Assembly: GCA_016710075.1 (NCBI GenBank)
Contig: JADJLO010000002.1
Coordinates: 186,001-250,000, forward strand
Reading direction: 5' to 3'
Origin: Acidobacteriota bacterium
GTDB lineage: Bacteria > Acidobacteriota > Blastocatellia > RBC074
Length of the DNA stretch: 64,000 nt
Shown here: positions 9,979 through 18,913 of the stretch, piece after piece
Position numbering within the stretch: position 1 is the first letter of the stretch
Layout of the letters: each line of letters starts with the position of its first letter
Made by a program: the position numbers and the translations under genes
The notes under the pieces: model-generated
Seen by the model: the letters and a program-made list of their open reading frames with translations, nothing else
Database searches by the model: none
What the model was told of the DNA's origin: nothing

Positions 9979-12075
9979 ATGACCCGACGAGCAAGTCTCT
10001 TATTGATTTCCATCTCATTGTGTCTTCTGGTCGCCGTACCCGCAGGGCAGGCGCAGAAGAAGCATGCGCCAGGACAACAGGCAACCGGCAAGGCCACGGG
10101 CATCGACGATATCGCCCTGCGTAATGCCGATTTGCGCAAGGGCGAATGGATCACACACGGTCGCAATTATTCCGAAACGCGATTCAGCCCTCTCAAGCAG
10201 GTGAGTGAGGTGACAGTCAAAGATCTTGGGCTGGCCTGGTCTTTCGATACCGAGACCGATCGAGGTCTTGAGGCCACTCCGCTGGTCGTTGACGGAGTCA
10301 TGTACACGACCGGAAGCTGGAGCATCGTCTATGCGCTGGACGCCAGGACGGGGAAGCAAATCTGGAAATGGGATCCTCAGGTGCCGCGTCGGTTTGGGAC
10401 GAAAGCGTGCTGCGATGTGGTCAACCGCGGAGTGGCGGTATACAAGGGCCATGTATATGTGGGCACCATTGACGGTCGCCTTGCGGCTCTGGACGCTGCA
10501 ACGGGCAAACTGGTCTGGTCTGTGGTGACGGTCGATCAAACGAAACCGTACACGATCACGGCCGCTCCGCGCGTGGTCAAGGGGAAGGTCCTGATCGGCA
10601 ACGGCGGGGCCGAATACGGCGTCCGCGGATATCTTTCGGCTTATGATGCCGCGACCGGTAAGCTTTCCTGGCGTTTTTATACGGTGCCCGGCGATCCGTC
10701 AAAGCCATTCGAATCACCTGAAATGGCCAAAGCCGCGAAGACGTGGAAGGGCGAGTGGTGGAAGATGGGCGGCGGCGGCACCGTCTGGGATTCGCTGGCA
10801 TACGATCCCGAACTTGACCTGCTCTATGTCGGCACCGGCAACGGCTCTCCATGGAATCAGCAGGTGCGAAGCCCCGGCGGCGGCGACAACCTTTATCTGT
10901 CGTCGATACTCGCCTTGAGACCCGCGACGGGCAGGCTCGTCTGGCATTATCAGGTCACACCCGGTGATCAATGGGATTTCACCGCGACACAGCACATCAT
11001 CCTTGCCGATCTCGAAATCAAGGGACAGAAGCGCAAGGTTCTGATGCAGGCGCCGAAAAACGGGTTCTTTTATATTCTTGATCGCCGGACGGGTGAACTG
11101 CTCTCGGCCGAACCCTATGTCACCGTCACCTGGGCGAAAGAGATAGACAAGAAGACCGGCAGACCCGTGGAAAATCCCGGCGTTCGTTATCCTGCAGAGC
11201 CGACGCAGATTCAGCCGGGACCGCTGGGCGGCCACAACTGGCAGCCCATGTCCTTCAACCCGCAAACAGGCCTTGTTTACATTCCGGCTCAGGAGAACTT
11301 CTTCGTCTTTCTGCACGACAAGAGATTAGATTATCGCCCGGGCAGATGGAATACCGGAGTCGATTTTTCAATCTTCACCGATCCTCCGACAGCCCTGCCG
11401 ACAGGGCATTTGCTCGCATGGGATCCCGTGGCTCAGAAAGAGCGCTGGCGTGTTCAATACCCGGTGATGTGGAACGGAGGAACGCTGACGACCGCCGGCA
11501 ATCTGGTTTTTCAGGGAACTGCCGACGGGCGCTTCGTGGGTTACAGCGCCGACAAAGGCGCCAAATTGTGGGAGGTGACAATCGGCACCGGCGTCATCGC
11601 CACGCCGATGACTTACGAGATCGACGGCGTCCAGTATGTTTCGATCATGGCCGGATGGGGAGGCTCTTTCCCCTTGACAGGCGGCAGCATCGGGCTGCCG
11701 GCGACTCCCGGAAGGCTGCTGACTTTCGCTTTGAATTCAAAACAGTCCCTTCCCGCAGTTGCCGCAATGGAAATGCCTGCGGTGACTCCTATCGAATTCA
11801 CGGCGACCAAAGAGACGATTGCCAAAGGCGCCGGGCTCTTCGCGCAGAACTGCGGAGTCTGTCATGGGCTTGCGGCTCTCGGCGGCGGCGGGGTTTTGCC
11901 CGATCTCAAGCTCTCGGCCCCGTCGGTCTTCAATAAATACCGCGAAATCATTGTCGATGGCGCTCGCGTGGACATCGGCATGCCCGGATTCAAGCCATGG
12001 CTCAAACCAGAGGATGCCGACGCCATCCGCGTCTACATCCTCAGTCTCAGAAACGAGCTGGCTAAGAAAAAATAA
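9979..12075 (+). CDS. PQQ-dependent quinohaemoprotein dehydrogenase
   Basis: Predicted periplasmic type II quinohaemoprotein alcohol dehydrogenase, passing electrons from PQQ to a C-terminal haem c. A signal peptide (residues 1-26) ends AGQAQ. The beta-propeller has repeated W-docking motifs (AATGKLVW, DARTGKQIWKWD), the vicinal disulfide CC at 144-145 that sits against PQQ, and a DQWDFT motif near residue 331 supplying the likely catalytic aspartate. The haem site CGVCH is at 625-629 in a small cytochrome domain with a GMPGF stretch giving a possible Met axial ligand. Start ATG 9979 has GGAGGA upstream. The 698-residue length is normal. Substrate cannot be read from sequence; no PQQ synthesis genes are nearby. 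Confidence 0.9.
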   Translation: MTRRASLLLISISLCLLVAVPAGQAQKKHAPGQQATGKATGIDDIALRNADLRKGEWITHGRNYSETRFSPLKQVSEVTVKDLGLAWSFDTETDRGLEATPLVVDGVMYTTGSWSIVYALDARTGKQIWKWDPQVPRRFGTKACCDVVNRGVAVYKGHVYVGTIDGRLAALDAATGKLVWSVVTVDQTKPYTITAAPRVVKGKVLIGNGGAEYGVRGYLSAYDAATGKLSWRFYTVPGDPSKPFESPEMAKAAKTWKGEWWKMGGGGTVWDSLAYDPELDLLYVGTGNGSPWNQQVRSPGGGDNLYLSSILALRPATGRLVWHYQVTPGDQWDFTATQHIILADLEIKGQKRKVLMQAPKNGFFYILDRRTGELLSAEPYVTVTWAKEIDKKTGRPVENPGVRYPAEPTQIQPGPLGGHNWQPMSFNPQTGLVYIPAQENFFVFLHDKRLDYRPGRWNTGVDFSIFTDPPTALPTGHLLAWDPVAQKERWRVQYPVMWNGGTLTTAGNLVFQGTADGRFVGYSADKGAKLWEVTIGTGVIATPMTYEIDGVQYVSIMAGWGGSFPLTGGSIGLPATPGRLLTFALNSKQSLPAVAAMEMPAVTPIEFTATKETIAKGAGLFAQNCGVCHGLAALGGGGVLPDLKLSAPSVFNKYREIIVDGARVDIGMPGFKPWLKPEDADAIRVYILSLRNELAKKK

Positions 12076-12087
12076 GAAAGAAGAAGA

Positions 12088-12204
12088 GATTACGAAACAG
12101 ACGGAATAAACGAAACAGACGAAAATATAGAATGGGGTTTGTCAGACTTATTCATCCATTATCTTTTTTTCGTTTGTTCCGTTTATTTCGTCTGTTTCGT
12201 AATC
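12088..12204. repeat. Type-A intergenic inverted repeat, copy 3
   Basis: Left arm 12088-12125 reads GATTACGAAACAGACGG, AATAAACGAAACAGACGAAAA. Right arm 12165-12204 is the near-perfect reverse complement, ending TTTCGTCTGTTTCGTAATC. About 40 bases separate the arms. It begins 12 bases after the dehydrogenase stop and ends 21 bases before the chosen malic-enzyme start. A transcript would fold into a hairpin of roughly 38 bp. Confidence 0.9.
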
Positions 12205-12225
12205 CTGTCTTCACGGAGATTGCGA

Positions 12226-13956
12226 TTGAATTACAGCAGGAAAGTAACGGACGAACAGACCGGTGAAGAATATCTTGAAGTATCGTTGAGCGGCAGGAGG
12301 TTGATTGATTTTCCACTGCTCAACAAGGGGATGGCCTTTACAGACGAGGAGCGAAGAGAGCTTGGACTGCTTGGGCTGCTGCCGCCTCACGTCTCATCGG
12401 TCGAAGAACAGATCGCGCGGAATTACGAAAATTACAAGCTCTCGACCACCGATCTCCAGCGGTTCGTCTTCCTGATGGCACTGCAGGATCGCAACGAAAC
12501 CCTGTTCTATCACCTGCTTCAACTTCACATCAGGGAGATGATGCCGATCATCTACACTCCCGTGGTTGGGGCTGCAAGCCAGATGTACAGCCATATCTAC
12601 CGCCGGCCGCGCGGACTCTATATCTCATACAATCACAAGTCGGAGATAAAAGAGATGCTGACGAATGCGCCGGAGCAGAATGTCTCGGTAATCGTCGTCA
12701 CAGATGGAGAGCGGGTGCTCGGCCTTGGCGACCTTGGCGTCGGCGGAATGGGAATCCCTGTGGGCAAGCTGTCGCTCTACACTTTGTGCGCCGGCATCGA
12801 TCCGGCGACGACGCTTCCCATCTTTCTGGATGCCGGAACGGATAACCAGGACCTGCTCAACGATCCTTTATACATCGGCTGGAGGCACAAGCGTGTTCGC
12901 GGCAGCGAGTATGATGACTTCATCGAAGAGTTCGTCTCGGCCGTCATCGATCAATACCCGAATGCCTTGCTGCAGTGGGAGGATTTCGCTAGACACAATG
13001 CCCGCCGGCTGCTCGATCATTATCGAGATCGCCTCTGCACCTTCAATGACGATATCCAGGGGACCGGAGCCGTCACTCTCGCAGGTCTGATCGCCGCCGC
13101 CAAGGCTACCGGGAAAACGCTTGGTGACCAACGTATTGTCATGTTCGGCGCCGGCTCAGCCGCCACCGGCATCGCCGAACAGATCGTCGCCGCCATGATC
13201 GCCGAAGGACTCAGCGAAAAAGACGCAGTCTCGCGCCTCTGGCTGATCGATATCGGAGGCCTCGTTCACGATGGCCGCAGCGATATTGAAGAGATCAGCA
13301 GACCCTACGCCCAGCCCGTCGAAAAAATATCCGAATGGAATGCAGCCCGCCGGGATCACATCACCCTCGAAGAGGTCGTTCGCAACGTTCATCCAACAGT
13401 CCTCGTGGGCACTGCGGCCCAGCCCGGCGCCTTCACCGAAGAGATCATTCAGGAGATGGCGAGCCACGTCGAAAGACCGATCATCTTTCCGCTCTCCAAT
13501 CCGACTTCACGCTGCGAGGCGCAGCCGATCAATATTCTTCAGTGGACTCGCGGAGCTGCTATCGTGGCCACGGGTAGCCCCTTCGCGGATGTCCCGGCAG
13601 CCATTTCCGGAACCGAGAGGCCGCGCCGGATAGCCCAGTGCAATAATGCCTACATCTTCCCCGGCGTCGGCCTCGGAGTCATTGCCTCCGCCGCCCGCCG
13701 CGTCAGCGACGGAATGTTCATCGCCGCCGCCCGCGCTCTGAGCGACCTCTCGCCGGCCTTGAAAGACCCCCTGGCTCCACTCTTCCCCGACCTCGAAGAA
13801 ATCAGGGATGTCTCAAAACACGTAGCCATCGCTGTTGCCGTGCAGGCTCAGAAAGAAGGCCTCGCCCCTCAGTCTTCAACGGAAGCTGCTATTTCCAAAG
13901 TCGAATCGAATATGTGGGAGCCGAAGTACCTGAGATACAGGTACAGGGAGAGATGA
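12226..13956 (+). CDS. NAD-dependent malic enzyme (malate dehydrogenase, oxaloacetate-decarboxylating)
   Basis: Oxidative decarboxylation of malate to pyruvate in the cytosol. This is the large (about 576-residue) eukaryote-like/SfcA class. Visible motifs are MPIIYTPVVG with the catalytic Tyr, the GERVLGLGDLGVGGMGIPVG substrate/Lys region, the metal site FNDDIQGTGAV, and the Rossmann motif FGAGSAATGIA. The frame is open upstream to 12139, but those 29 codons are a translation of the inverted repeat and give a spurious hydrophobic leader. I therefore start at TTG 12226, seven bases after CGGAG. NAD versus NADP use is inferred from the class. Confidence 0.93.
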   Translation: MNYSRKVTDEQTGEEYLEVSLSGRRLIDFPLLNKGMAFTDEERRELGLLGLLPPHVSSVEEQIARNYENYKLSTTDLQRFVFLMALQDRNETLFYHLLQLHIREMMPIIYTPVVGAASQMYSHIYRRPRGLYISYNHKSEIKEMLTNAPEQNVSVIVVTDGERVLGLGDLGVGGMGIPVGKLSLYTLCAGIDPATTLPIFLDAGTDNQDLLNDPLYIGWRHKRVRGSEYDDFIEEFVSAVIDQYPNALLQWEDFARHNARRLLDHYRDRLCTFNDDIQGTGAVTLAGLIAAAKATGKTLGDQRIVMFGAGSAATGIAEQIVAAMIAEGLSEKDAVSRLWLIDIGGLVHDGRSDIEEISRPYAQPVEKISEWNAARRDHITLEEVVRNVHPTVLVGTAAQPGAFTEEIIQEMASHVERPIIFPLSNPTSRCEAQPINILQWTRGAAIVATGSPFADVPAAISGTERPRRIAQCNNAYIFPGVGLGVIASAARRVSDGMFIAAARALSDLSPALKDPLAPLFPDLEEIRDVSKHVAIAVAVQAQKEGLAPQSSTEAAISKVESNMWEPKYLRYRYRER

Positions 13957-14115
13957 GTCTTCAAATCGCTAACCCCCGGTTCTGCCCTACCTTGCCTAAC
14001 GATTGCTCTTGCGGTAGGCTCTCAATTTCGCGCCTTGAATATCCAGCCCCATAAACGCTATCCATAAAAAATAAAGCGCGATCTTAATTATCAGACGGAA
14101 AGCGCCGTCCTGCGA

Positions 14116-15387
14116 ATGAAAGTTCTTGTCATCAGTCTCTATTACGAACCGGATCTTTGCCAGTCGAACGGGCCGATCATCCGCTCCATATGCGATGATC
14201 TGGCTGCGGCGGGTCATGAAGTCACCGTGCTGACTTCATTCCCGCACTACAATCGCGATTCGGTGTGGCCGGAGTTTCGCGGGAGGCTGTTTCAAGCTGA
14301 CAATGTCGGGCGGGTTCGCGTGATTCGCTCCTACATCTTTGTGCCTCGCAGGCGGGGCATTTTCGGCCGGATTCTCAATTACCTGTCTTTCAATATTTCC
14401 TCTACGCTGGCGGGGCTTTTCTCAGGCTCTCACGATTGCATCTTCGCCATGTCGCCGCCGCTGACCATTGGATTGACGGCTTACCTTTTGGGCAGGATCA
14501 AGCGCATCCCCTTCTGCTATAACCTGCAGGACATCTGGCCCGAGGTCGCCGTCAAGCTTGGAGTTCTGCGAGGGCGCAGGTTAATAGCCTTCTTCGAACG
14601 GCTCGAAAAATTCATCTACAGACGCAGCGCCAGAATCTTCGCCATCTCGGACGAGTTCAGGCAGAACCTGGTGAGAAAAGGCATCGATCCGGAGAAGATC
14701 GAAGTGATTCCGAATTTCGTCGATACCGATTTCATCACACCGCTTGCGAGGGAGAATGATTTCTCATCGGCACAGGGGTTGAATGACAAATTCGTAGTTC
14801 TTTATGCGGGCAATATCGGGCTCTCGCAGGGGCTCGAAGTGATTCTGGATGCGGCTCATGAGTTGCGCGATAGACGGGATATTTTCTTTCTTGTTGTTGG
14901 TCAGGGATCGAGTCGCGATCAATTGATCGCAGCAGCCGAAAGCCTGAAATTATCGAACCTGAGGTTTTTGTCTTTGCAGCCTGAATCGGCGGTTCCAATG
15001 CTTTATGCCTCGTGCGATGTCGCTTTGATCCCGCTCAGGCGGGGGATCACCGAGAATTCCGTGCCGTGCAAGACTTACAGCATCATGGCTGCGGGCCGGG
15101 CATATATTGCCGGTGTCGATGAGGGGAGCAATGTCTGGAAGCTGGCCAATACGGCTCATTGCGGAATCTGCGTTGAACCGGAGAATGGTAAAGCTCTGGC
15201 TGATGCAATCATCGTTTTGAAGTCGGATTTTGAGAGAGCAATGCGGATGGGCGAGGCCGGTCACGAATACGTCGTGCGTAATTTCGCAAGGGAAGTGATC
15301 ACTGATCGCTATCGCACTTCGCTTGAAGCGCTTGTGGGGGACGATCATGTGGAAGTTTCGGGAAGCGCCAGGCTGATCGATGGCTGA
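14116..15387 (+). CDS. Glycosyltransferase family 4 (WbuB-like)
   Basis: GT-B fold glycosyltransferase of 423 residues. The N-terminal LVISLYYEPDLCQSNGPIIR with the GHEVTVLTSFPHYN segment is typical of WbuB-type enzymes that transfer amino sugars in O-antigen or capsule synthesis. The C-terminal half has VLYAGNIGLSQGLEVILDAA and the donor-site pattern around ITENSVPCKTYSIMAAGRAY. It overlaps the downstream epimerase gene by 8 bp, so the two are co-translated, and starts a locus with two epimerases and a WecA-like transferase. A short gap of about 160 bases precedes it. Exact sugar specificity is not known. Confidence 0.88.
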   Translation: MKVLVISLYYEPDLCQSNGPIIRSICDDLAAAGHEVTVLTSFPHYNRDSVWPEFRGRLFQADNVGRVRVIRSYIFVPRRRGIFGRILNYLSFNISSTLAGLFSGSHDCIFAMSPPLTIGLTAYLLGRIKRIPFCYNLQDIWPEVAVKLGVLRGRRLIAFFERLEKFIYRRSARIFAISDEFRQNLVRKGIDPEKIEVIPNFVDTDFITPLARENDFSSAQGLNDKFVVLYAGNIGLSQGLEVILDAAHELRDRRDIFFLVVGQGSSRDQLIAAAESLKLSNLRFLSLQPESAVPMLYASCDVALIPLRRGITENSVPCKTYSIMAAGRAYIAGVDEGSNVWKLANTAHCGICVEPENGKALADAIIVLKSDFERAMRMGEAGHEYVVRNFAREVITDRYRTSLEALVGDDHVEVSGSARLIDG

Positions 15388-16402
15388 GCTATCAATACAG
15401 CGATCCGTACTCGTTACAGGGGCTGCCGGCTGCATCGGCACGGCGCTCACCCGCAGATTGTCTCGCACCGGCTTTCACGTCCAGGCTCTAGTCCGGGATC
15501 GGCGACAAGCCGGCCACCTGCTGGATTACGGCGGAGTCGATCTGATCGAGGGCGATCTCGATTCCATAGACCTTTTGAATGAGGTCGTCAGAGGGTGCGA
15601 TCTGGTTTATCACGCGGCCGCGCGGGTTCACGCTCCTTCGGGAACTCCCGAAGCCGAATTTACCAGCGCCAATGTCGACGGCACACGTCATCTTGTCGAG
15701 GCCGCTGTAAAAAATGGAGTCAGGAGTTTCGTCTTTTTCAGCACCGTGGCCGTATATCCTGAAAAAGATGACGTTCAGGATGAGTTGAGCCTCACTGAGC
15801 CACATACCCCATACGGCGCAAGCAAGCTGGCAGCCGAGGGTCTTGTCCTTAAAGCCGGCATCGAATCCGGTCTTAAGTCTACCGTGCTGCGATTGCCGGT
15901 TGTGTATGGCCCCCGCGATCGCGGCAATGTCGCAAAATTGATCAAGGCGATCAGAAATGGAAGCTTTTTCATTGTCGGAAACGGCGAGAATCTCAAAAGC
16001 ATGATCGCGGTCGGAAATGTCGTCGATGCGGCAATGCTGGTCGCTGACGAAGAAAAGGCGAGAGGGGAGATTTACAACGTCTGCGATTCGCGACCGTATT
16101 CTCAACGAGAAATCGCGGAAACGATAGCGGAATTGCTCGGCCGGAGTAAAAACTTCTTCACTTTGCCGCTCTTTTGGATGCACAATGCCGGGCGACTGGC
16201 CGATAGAGTCAACGCATTGACTGGAATCACTCTTCCCTTGACGGCTGACCTTGTGAGGAAACTCGCGGCCAATACGATATTCTCTTCCGCGAAGATTGAA
16301 AGGGAACTCGGTTTCAAGCCTCGCATCTCTCTGCGAGAGGGTCTGGAGGAAGTGATTACAAAGGAAGAAGAAGAAAGACAGATTACGAAACAGACGAAAT
16401 AA
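15380..16402 (+). CDS. NAD-dependent nucleotide-sugar epimerase/dehydratase
   Basis: Extended SDR acting on nucleotide sugars or lipid-linked sugars. The Rossmann motif GAAGCIG is at residues 13-19, and the catalytic YGASK motif lies near residue 144 with an upstream Ser/Thr (FFSTVAVY). The final 16 residues (EEEERQITKQTK-like) are encoded by the left arm of a type-A inverted repeat, which also supplies the TAA stop. The native C-terminus was therefore probably replaced when the repeat arrived. The gene overlaps the upstream glycosyltransferase and precedes the WecA-like gene, consistent with O-antigen precursor synthesis. Confidence 0.85.
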   Translation: MAELSIQRSVLVTGAAGCIGTALTRRLSRTGFHVQALVRDRRQAGHLLDYGGVDLIEGDLDSIDLLNEVVRGCDLVYHAAARVHAPSGTPEAEFTSANVDGTRHLVEAAVKNGVRSFVFFSTVAVYPEKDDVQDELSLTEPHTPYGASKLAAEGLVLKAGIESGLKSTVLRLPVVYGPRDRGNVAKLIKAIRNGSFFIVGNGENLKSMIAVGNVVDAAMLVADEEKARGEIYNVCDSRPYSQREIAETIAELLGRSKNFFTLPLFWMHNAGRLADRVNALTGITLPLTADLVRKLAANTIFSSAKIERELGFKPRISLREGLEEVITKEEEERQITKQTK

Positions 16403-16556
16403 ACGAAACAGACGAAAAAAACCAAAATGATATGGTTCGTAAAAACTCAATGTTTCATAAATCAGAAGACAGGGATGAATTAGCACATTGACCGCATAGA
16501 ATTTTTCGTCTGTTTCGTATTCTGTCTTTCTTCTTCTTCCTTTGTAATCCTGTATT
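16354..16556. repeat. Type-A inverted repeat, copy 4, with extended arms
   Basis: Here the arms are the longest seen. The left arm (16354-16420) has GATTACAAAGGAAGAAGAAG, AAAGACAG, then GATTACGAAACAGACGAAA. The right arm (about 16502-16556) is the reverse complement including the GAAGAAGAAG purine tract. The left arm overlaps the last codons of the epimerase gene. The interior contains GGATGAATTAGCACATTGAC, related to the core in copies 2 and 5. Confidence 0.9.
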
Positions 16557-16576
16557 AAATTCGAAAGTAGTACCTT

Positions 16577-17674
16577 ATGTTTCGAGCATCAGTATTTTTT
16601 CTGGCAGGGGTCATTTCATATCTGGTCACCGGTTGGCTGATCAATGCACCGGCAATTATGCGGGCTCTTGATATACCCAACGAGCGCAGTTCTCACAGGC
16701 ATCCCACACCGCGGATGGGAGGTTTGGGAGTTGTTGCGGCGTTCGTCATTCTTCTTCCTCTGCTCTGGGTCATGCTGCTGCCGGATGCAACCAACTGGGT
16801 TTTTGCGACCAGGTTCGCGATCGCACTTTTAAGTTACGTGGTCATCGCCGCAGTCGGGCTGGTTGACGATCTGAGGCGGATCGGAGCGCTGCCGAAATAT
16901 CTGGGGCAATTCGTTGCGTCGCTGATCGCCCTCTGGGGTGGGGTCATATTCAATCAGATGAAGATCCCGTATACAGGGGATTTGCACCCGGGCATTATCC
17001 TGGGAGCGGTTCTGACGATCATCTGGCTGACTGGATTCAGCAACTTCTTCAACTTCATGGATGGAATAGACGGGCTTGCCGGCGGCGTCGGCGTCATCTA
17101 CAGTCTGGCTCTGGCGGCCGTGTGCATTGGCACGGGGCATCGCCTGCTTGGAGCCGGCAGCCTGATGATGGCTGCGGCCTGTCTCGGATTTCTCGCTCAT
17201 AATTTCCCTCCGGCGAAGATCTTCATGGGCGATGTGGGAAGCTTGTTTATCGGATATGTTCTGGCTGCATTCGCAGTGCTGACGACCAACAGCGGTGAGA
17301 GGCCGGCACCGTTCATCGCGGTCCTGCTGATCTTCGGCTCCTTCATTTACGACGCGGTTTTTACACTTCTAAGAAGAGCGCGGAGAGGCGAAAAACTGTA
17401 CGAAGCTCACCGTTCGCATCTCTATCAGCGGCTGGTGATCGCCGGACAGTCCCATCGCCGGGTCTCGCTCACCTACTACGGGTTGAGCGCATTGCTTGGC
17501 GCCGGCGGTGTTGCTTACACCTTTACCTCAGACGCGGTCAGGCTGGCGATACTGGCTCTGGCCGGGATCGCTCTGGCCGCATTTACCTTCTATGTTTACT
17601 GGTTCGAAGCCTTTGTTGCCAAAGAGAAAGCCCTGTACTCAACCAAACCAGCAGCAAAGGTCGTCGAAGGGTAA
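16577..17674 (+). CDS. Undecaprenyl-phosphate GlcNAc-1-phosphate transferase (WecA/MraY family)
   Basis: Polytopic inner-membrane enzyme that loads a sugar-1-phosphate on undecaprenyl phosphate to start O-antigen, enterobacterial-common-antigen-like or teichoic-type glycan synthesis. It has 365 residues and about eleven hydrophobic segments. Family landmarks are NERSSHRHPTPRMGGLGV, the Mg2+-binding GLVDDLRRIGALPKYLGQ, NFFNFMDGIDGLAGG, the FMGDVGSLFIGY motif and the cytoplasmic EAHRSHLYQRL loop. That loop carries the HxxH-type pattern of WecA/MraY proteins. MraY of peptidoglycan is excluded by context and sequence type. The next gene is a UDP-sugar 4-epimerase that could supply the substrate. 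Confidence 0.92.
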   Translation: MFRASVFFLAGVISYLVTGWLINAPAIMRALDIPNERSSHRHPTPRMGGLGVVAAFVILLPLLWVMLLPDATNWVFATRFAIALLSYVVIAAVGLVDDLRRIGALPKYLGQFVASLIALWGGVIFNQMKIPYTGDLHPGIILGAVLTIIWLTGFSNFFNFMDGIDGLAGGVGVIYSLALAAVCIGTGHRLLGAGSLMMAAACLGFLAHNFPPAKIFMGDVGSLFIGYVLAAFAVLTTNSGERPAPFIAVLLIFGSFIYDAVFTLLRRARRGEKLYEAHRSHLYQRLVIAGQSHRRVSLTYYGLSALLGAGGVAYTFTSDAVRLAILALAGIALAAFTFYVYWFEAFVAKEKALYSTKPAAKVVEG

Positions 17675-17712
17675 ATAGATCTATATTCAATTCAAAAGAG
17701 GAGAATTTTTTC

Positions 17713-18657
17713 GTGGGGAAAAATCGACTTTACCTGGTAACGGGAGGAGCCGGCTTCATCGGCTCTCATATTGTTGAAACACTTGTCAATCGCGGCGAAA
17801 AAGTCCGGGTCCTGGATAACCTGATGACGGGCAAACATGAAAACATCGCGAATTTTGAAGACAGAATAGAATTCATTCTCGGAGATATTCGAGACTTCAA
17901 GGCCTTGGGAAAAGCGGTCGATGGAGTCGACACCATTTTTCATGAAGCCGCGATACCGTCGGTTCCCCGGTCGGTGGAGGAACCGCAGCTCAATCATGAT
18001 TCGAATGTCAACGGGACGTTCAATCTGCTTCTGGCGGCGCGCGATGCCGGCGTCCGGCGTGTGGTCTATGCCGCTTCAAGCTCTGCCTACGGCGAGATCG
18101 GCACGGGCGAAAAGAAAGAGGATCAACTGCCAAGCCCGCTCTCGCCGTATGCCGTGGCCAAACTCGTGGGCGAGTATTACTGCCAGGTATTCACCCGGGT
18201 TTACGGTCTTGAGACGGTTTCGCTGAGGTATTTCAACGTATTCGGACCGCGTCAGGATCCTTCTTCACCCTATTCCGGCGTGATCTCGAAATTCGTGACA
18301 ACGCTGCTCAATGGGGATCGTCCGATGATCTTCGGCGACGGTGAGCAGTCGCGGGATTTCACCTATGTCGCCAACGTCGTCGATGCCAATATTCGAGCGG
18401 CTGAGTCTGCCGACGCAGTGGGAGAGGTGATCAACCTCGGAGTCAATCAGCGGACGACTTTGAATCAGCTTCTAAGCGAGCTTCAGAAGATCATCGGGAC
18501 AAACATCACCCCGCAATATGAGCCGCCCAGGGCAGGCGACATCCGCCATTCACTCGCCGATATCAGCCGGGCTGAAAAGCTCCTCGGATTCAAGCCGCTA
18601 ATCGGTCTTGAAGAAGGTCTGAAGGCCACCGTTGACTGGTACCGCCGGAATGTGTGA
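17713..18657 (+). CDS. UDP-glucose/UDP-GlcNAc 4-epimerase
   Basis: Extended SDR of 314 residues that interconverts UDP-hexoses for the surface glycan locus. The N-terminal GGAGFIGSHIVETLVNRGEK is the NAD+ site. The catalytic triad region shows ASSSAYG and SPYAVAK (YxxxK), and the substrate loop is RYFNVFGPRQDPSSPYSGVI. This pattern resembles WbpP/Gne-like enzymes that act on UDP-GlcNAc. The start is GTG 17713 with AAGAGGAG nine bases upstream. It is the last gene of the glycan cluster and is followed by a suspicious homopolymer-rich patch rather than a normal intergenic sequence. Confidence 0.9.
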   Translation: MGKNRLYLVTGGAGFIGSHIVETLVNRGEKVRVLDNLMTGKHENIANFEDRIEFILGDIRDFKALGKAVDGVDTIFHEAAIPSVPRSVEEPQLNHDSNVNGTFNLLLAARDAGVRRVVYAASSSAYGEIGTGEKKEDQLPSPLSPYAVAKLVGEYYCQVFTRVYGLETVSLRYFNVFGPRQDPSSPYSGVISKFVTTLLNGDRPMIFGDGEQSRDFTYVANVVDANIRAAESADAVGEVINLGVNQRTTLNQLLSELQKIIGTNITPQYEPPRAGDIRHSLADISRAEKLLGFKPLIGLEEGLKATVDWYRRNV

Positions 18658-18910
18658 TTTTTGCCACCCCCCCCCCCCCGGTGTTTTGGGGGGTTTGGGT
18701 GAAGGGGGGGAGGGTTTATTTCAACGCCACGAAGGAACAGCAAGCGGAAAAAAAACAAGGGGGGATTGGGGGTGTTTCTTTCTTTACTTTAAAACCGGGT
18801 GGAGACGCTGGCCGGGGCCCGTCCCTGCCAGGTTTTCTGGGCGGGCGGGCGAAGAAAAATCCCTTCCCCCCGGCCCGGCCGGAGGGTAAGCTCTACGGCT
18901 GAGCGAGATT
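18658..18910. other. Homopolymer-rich, probably low-quality intergenic patch
   Basis: The sequence abruptly becomes runs of single bases: a C13-14 run near 18667, G6-G7 runs around 18684-18710, an A8 run, and GC-only strings such as GGCCGGGGCCC. Neighbouring sequence shows nothing similar. Short frames read through it but encode no recognisable protein. It lies between convergent genes, where a hairpin terminator would be expected, so a difficult secondary structure could have produced poor base calls. I treat it as unreliable sequence. Confidence 0.6.
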
Positions 18911-18913
18911 CTT

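Noticed and set aside
12139..12225. Hydrophobic N-terminal leader of malic enzyme
   Set aside because: It is a translation of the inverted repeat; a TTG with a ribosome-binding site starts the conserved enzyme.
18632..18902. Gene in the homopolymer patch
   Set aside because: Low-complexity, Gly/Pro-rich translation without similarity, and sequence quality is suspect.
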